64,000 nucleotides of DNA from assembly GCA_020723765.1 (NCBI GenBank), contig DYIF01000002.1:117280-181279 (forward strand). Direction: 5' to 3'. This DNA comes from Elusimicrobium minutum. GTDB taxonomy: Bacteria > Elusimicrobiota > Elusimicrobia > Elusimicrobiales > UBA9959. The notes under the pieces were generated by a model, which was not told where the DNA came from, did no database searches, and saw nothing but the letters and a program-made list of their open reading frames with translations. Positions 62,101 through 64,000 of this stretch are shown here, piece by piece. Position numbers and translations under genes: made by a program. Each line of letters begins with the position of its first letter. Position 1 is the stretch's first letter.

Positions 62101-62671
62101 CATAGAACCGGATCTTTCTCCTCCGCCTCCGGTATCCAAAGCCGGGGTGCTAAATCCAACCGGATTTGCGGCGAAAATATGGATATTCCCGGTAGTTTTA
62201 TACAACGGCAAAATACTCGTTAAAATTCCGTATAAAGACCTTCCTTCTTCCATAGATAAAAACAAACTCGTTATGGCTCGATACGACGAAACCGCAAAAC
62301 TATGGGTTCCGATAAAGTCTTATATCGAAGGCAATTACGTAGTCGGCGAAACTTACCATTTTTCAATATTTCAAATAATGGAACTCTTAGCCTCTCAAAG
62401 CTTAAAAGACCCTAAAATTTACCCAAACCCTTATAAACCGAATACTTCTTTGGGCAAGATAAACTTTTCCAATATGCCGTCCAATACCGAAATATCCATA
62501 TACTCTATAACCGGAGAGCTGATAAAAAAACTCAAAACAAACGACGGCGGTTTTGTGCAATGGGACGCCAAAAACGAATCTCAAAGAGACGTTTCAAGCG
62601 GAGTTTACTTAGTAATATTTAAATCTCAAAACGGAGAAAAGGTAATTAAAAAATTGGCGATAGAAAAATGA
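59126..62671 (+). CDS. large FN3-repeat surface protein with C-terminal T9SS/FlgD-like sorting domain
   Basis: Many 'L.PNTTYYLRVGSIN'-type FN3 ends; C-terminal 'IYPNPYKPNTSLGKINFSNMPSNTEISIYSITGELIKKLKTNDGGFVQWDAKNESQRDVSSGVYLVIFKSQNGEKVIKKLAIEK'. Confidence 0.85.
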   Translation: MDIKRKSLCFIFFIFSFFSINLNSTDLSPSQTVYVTSITYSWSSVGSNNYVAVLSTSPSFSSPISSATLSSNTTTYQSLKGNTTYYFKVKISTESDSYYSEISTLTYPSKPSSLKAIYNEQWESFAQLTIDFLNENDKDTKYQVRYSTYDDFSLYYDIYYTGVPPLPINSLLTNTTYYIKIKAIDRINRETEFSNVLSTQTLSKLPSAFSVSVFETSATFNWAPVNGTGENSSDGYELIISEKDNLDTVLYSYITPDNSENNYSFTSLNKNSTYYYMFSVLNSIKYKNSIKGTIHTLTSKPSNFSLLNYSSYSATLGWDAFPSSPLTETALGYVLEASTSANFNQIKTSATYVLSISTLTIKSLEANTTYHFRVGAINHYGDKNYSAVIETVTLSVPIDYNSVGYILNPRSITANFPSMPSDVEFLKSYGYRLDLSTTNFIGGTVYSSHTLSFEASSLTIENLRPNTTYYSRLYTFNRVLNENYYGTKKLVTPIPNISPDVNVTYYSSNTVIVNYSTTDADGYIIELSTDNYFRVINFSSKTFSNDISTLAIHTLNFDTLYYIRQGSLFEGTTIYKNASPFNIRTLTPPPSSAALDKVYISSVSANWTAVPCKGYSLEASTSSDFSVIKTSITLFDTVSSLSVTNLTPNTTYHLRVGSINSDNQRNYTYITSTPTLANFPSELPLTNHTTYSMQINWSKNSNPDDTLYLAQISSTNFTSGTTYSSYTYNNYALFDNLQSNTTYYKKITAFNRRNIPTGPISFNPVATLAFKPINLTYVFSTHTIVLNWEDPNNAPGTPYLAEISSKAFSDSIISSSTLAKSATFYNLNANTPYFIRISAINFSNIPSIYETALSTTYVEIPKITTPTFINVLLDGFTAQWDNNTNSTHTLYVVEASTTSDFSYIFKSTQTKMTLFVFPDLTYNTDYFIRVKSRGIITGNESEYLDLGSISTLYRQEQLINNQQNQIVSIPYSYGSIQVELPPYSLGSVTKVFIEPDLSPPPPVSKAGVLNPTGFAAKIWIFPVVLYNGKILVKIPYKDLPSSIDKNKLVMARYDETAKLWVPIKSYIEGNYVVGETYHFSIFQIMELLASQSLKDPKIYPNPYKPNTSLGKINFSNMPSNTEISIYSITGELIKKLKTNDGGFVQWDAKNESQRDVSSGVYLVIFKSQNGEKVIKKLAIEK

Positions 62672-63612
62672 AAAAAATATTAACGCTCATATCGATTTTT
62701 ATACCTTTAAACGCAAACTCGGCGTTCGACTCTTCTTCTTACGGCACAACCGCCGCATCCATACTGAAACTAAACATAAACCCGCGTTGCGTTTCCATGG
62801 GAGAAGCCTGCACCTCGGACATCTCGGACGCTTCGGCTATAGACATAAACCCGGCAAATTTGGTTAAAATACCGAAAAATTCTTTATTTCTTTCTCATAA
62901 CATTTTTTTTGAAAACATAACGCTTGAAAGTTTGTCTTTTGCGGCCAATTTGGGCAAAAATACGGGAACATTCGGCATAGGAGTAAAATATCTTAACTGG
63001 GGAAAAATAGAAAAAACCGACGACTACGCAAACGACATGGGAAGTTTTAGCCCCAACGAAATGGTGGTAGAGCTGGGTTTTGCAAGCTACCTCACCGGAC
63101 TTACCAAAGACCCGGAGGAAAGATTGGTATTCGGAGGAATAGGGAAATTTATTCAAAACAAAATAGAAAAATCGGCAACGACTTTGTCCGCGGATATAGG
63201 TATTTTATTCCCTTATATGTTCGACAGAAAATTGGCTTTGTCTTTGGTTTTCCAAAACATAGTAGGTTCCATTAAAATGGATCAGGAAAACTACGATATA
63301 ACGAAAATAATAAGGTTAGGCTCAAGCGTATTTATAACTCGCAATATGACGATAAACTCGGACATCATAATGCCGCAGGACAGATTCCTATACTGGAGCA
63401 TAGGGTTTGAAGAGCGAATAAAAATAAACAAAAGAACCCAATTTTCTTTAAGGGCCGGAGCCAACACGAGAAACATATCCGATATGGAAGGTCTTAGAAG
63501 CGTAAGCTTCGGTTTCGGCATAAAACACTGGGACTATCTCTTCGACTACTCTTTTTCCCCTTTTGGAAACTTAGGAAATATTCACAGAATATCGTTAACA
63601 ATAAATTACTGA
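62668..63612 (+). CDS. PorV/PorQ-like (UPF0164) outer-membrane protein
   Basis: Signal peptide; 'GTTAASILKLNINPRCVSMGEACTSDISDASAIDINPANLVKIPKNSLFLSHNIFFENITLESLSFAANLGKNTGTFGIGVKYLNWG'. Confidence 0.8.
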   Translation: MKKILTLISIFIPLNANSAFDSSSYGTTAASILKLNINPRCVSMGEACTSDISDASAIDINPANLVKIPKNSLFLSHNIFFENITLESLSFAANLGKNTGTFGIGVKYLNWGKIEKTDDYANDMGSFSPNEMVVELGFASYLTGLTKDPEERLVFGGIGKFIQNKIEKSATTLSADIGILFPYMFDRKLALSLVFQNIVGSIKMDQENYDITKIIRLGSSVFITRNMTINSDIIMPQDRFLYWSIGFEERIKINKRTQFSLRAGANTRNISDMEGLRSVSFGFGIKHWDYLFDYSFSPFGNLGNIHRISLTINY

Positions 63613-63998
63613 TCTTTTTCTTTTATTCTCGAAACCGCCAGAGACCACAAAACGGAAACGATCATTATTATCGGAATAATAAATTTATAATAACTTACGC
63701 TTGCGATATTTAGAACGGACAAAACCGAAGATGTAAACCCCTTTGAAAATCTGTAAGTAAAAGCGTCCACTATCTGTTTAGCTCTGTATCTGGTATCGTA
63801 TGAAAAAGGTATGTATAAAATTTCTTTCGAAGCCCTGTATATCGAATAATCCATGGACTTAAAAACCAAAAAAACAAGAGACGCCGAAAAAAGAGAGGGA
63901 TGAATAAATGAATAAAAAGAAGTAGATAAATGTATGAGAGGTATAAAAAACAAAACATATTTTATTTTTACTCTTTTCAGTATTAGCGGGGTTATCAA
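63606..63998 (-). CDS. partial membrane transporter, MFS/Npt (nucleotide transporter)-like
   Basis: 'MDYSIYRASKEILYIPFSYDTRYRAKQIVDAFTYRFSKGFTSSVLSVL' resembles Npt1/Npt2-type loop-TM region; truncated by the window edge. Confidence 0.55.
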   Translation of the reverse strand: MITPLILKRVKIKYVLFFIPLIHLSTSFYSFIHPSLFSASLVFLVFKSMDYSIYRASKEILYIPFSYDTRYRAKQIVDAFTYRFSKGFTSSVLSVLNIASVSYYKFIIPIIMIVSVLWSLAVSRIKEKDQ

Positions 63999-64000
63999 AA

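Overview
The window is a 64 kb AT-rich, gene-dense bacterial chromosome segment. Low-oxygen enzymes, FN3/PorV-type surface proteins and a dTDP-rhamnose/GDP-mannose locus suggest an anaerobic Gram-negative lineage; the phylum was not determined. It carries housekeeping genes (gap/pgk, secG, glnA, rplM-rpsI, dnaG-rpoD, obg-rpmA-rplU, thrS), a compositionally distinct restriction-modification region at ~10.5-18.3 kb, a peroxide/superoxide defence cluster, a xanthine-dehydrogenase-like operon, a nucleotide-sugar locus, a TPR/Ser-Thr kinase and an FN3 surface protein with a PorV-like partner. The strongest unusual signal is a pair of short noncoding elements (144 bp and 225 bp repeat periods) directly downstream of tRNA-Arg (22.7 kb) and tRNA-Val (41.9 kb). 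Each is flanked by an exact duplication of its own tRNA 3' end that begins at the same T-loop position. Both share a distal block (CGCGAAAAAAT...CGGTGAGCGAATTTTATTTGCGG) and a hairpin whose apical loop (AATCATAC) and internal loop (GCA/GAG) are conserved while the stems differ. This looks like a previously uncharacterised tRNA-targeting, structured, non-autonomous element family. A second notable signal is a 252-bp degenerate array in strict 7-bp register (36 consecutive heptads), followed by an octanucleotide array, upstream of the FN3 surface-protein gene. All calls come from reading the sequence; no database search was run.
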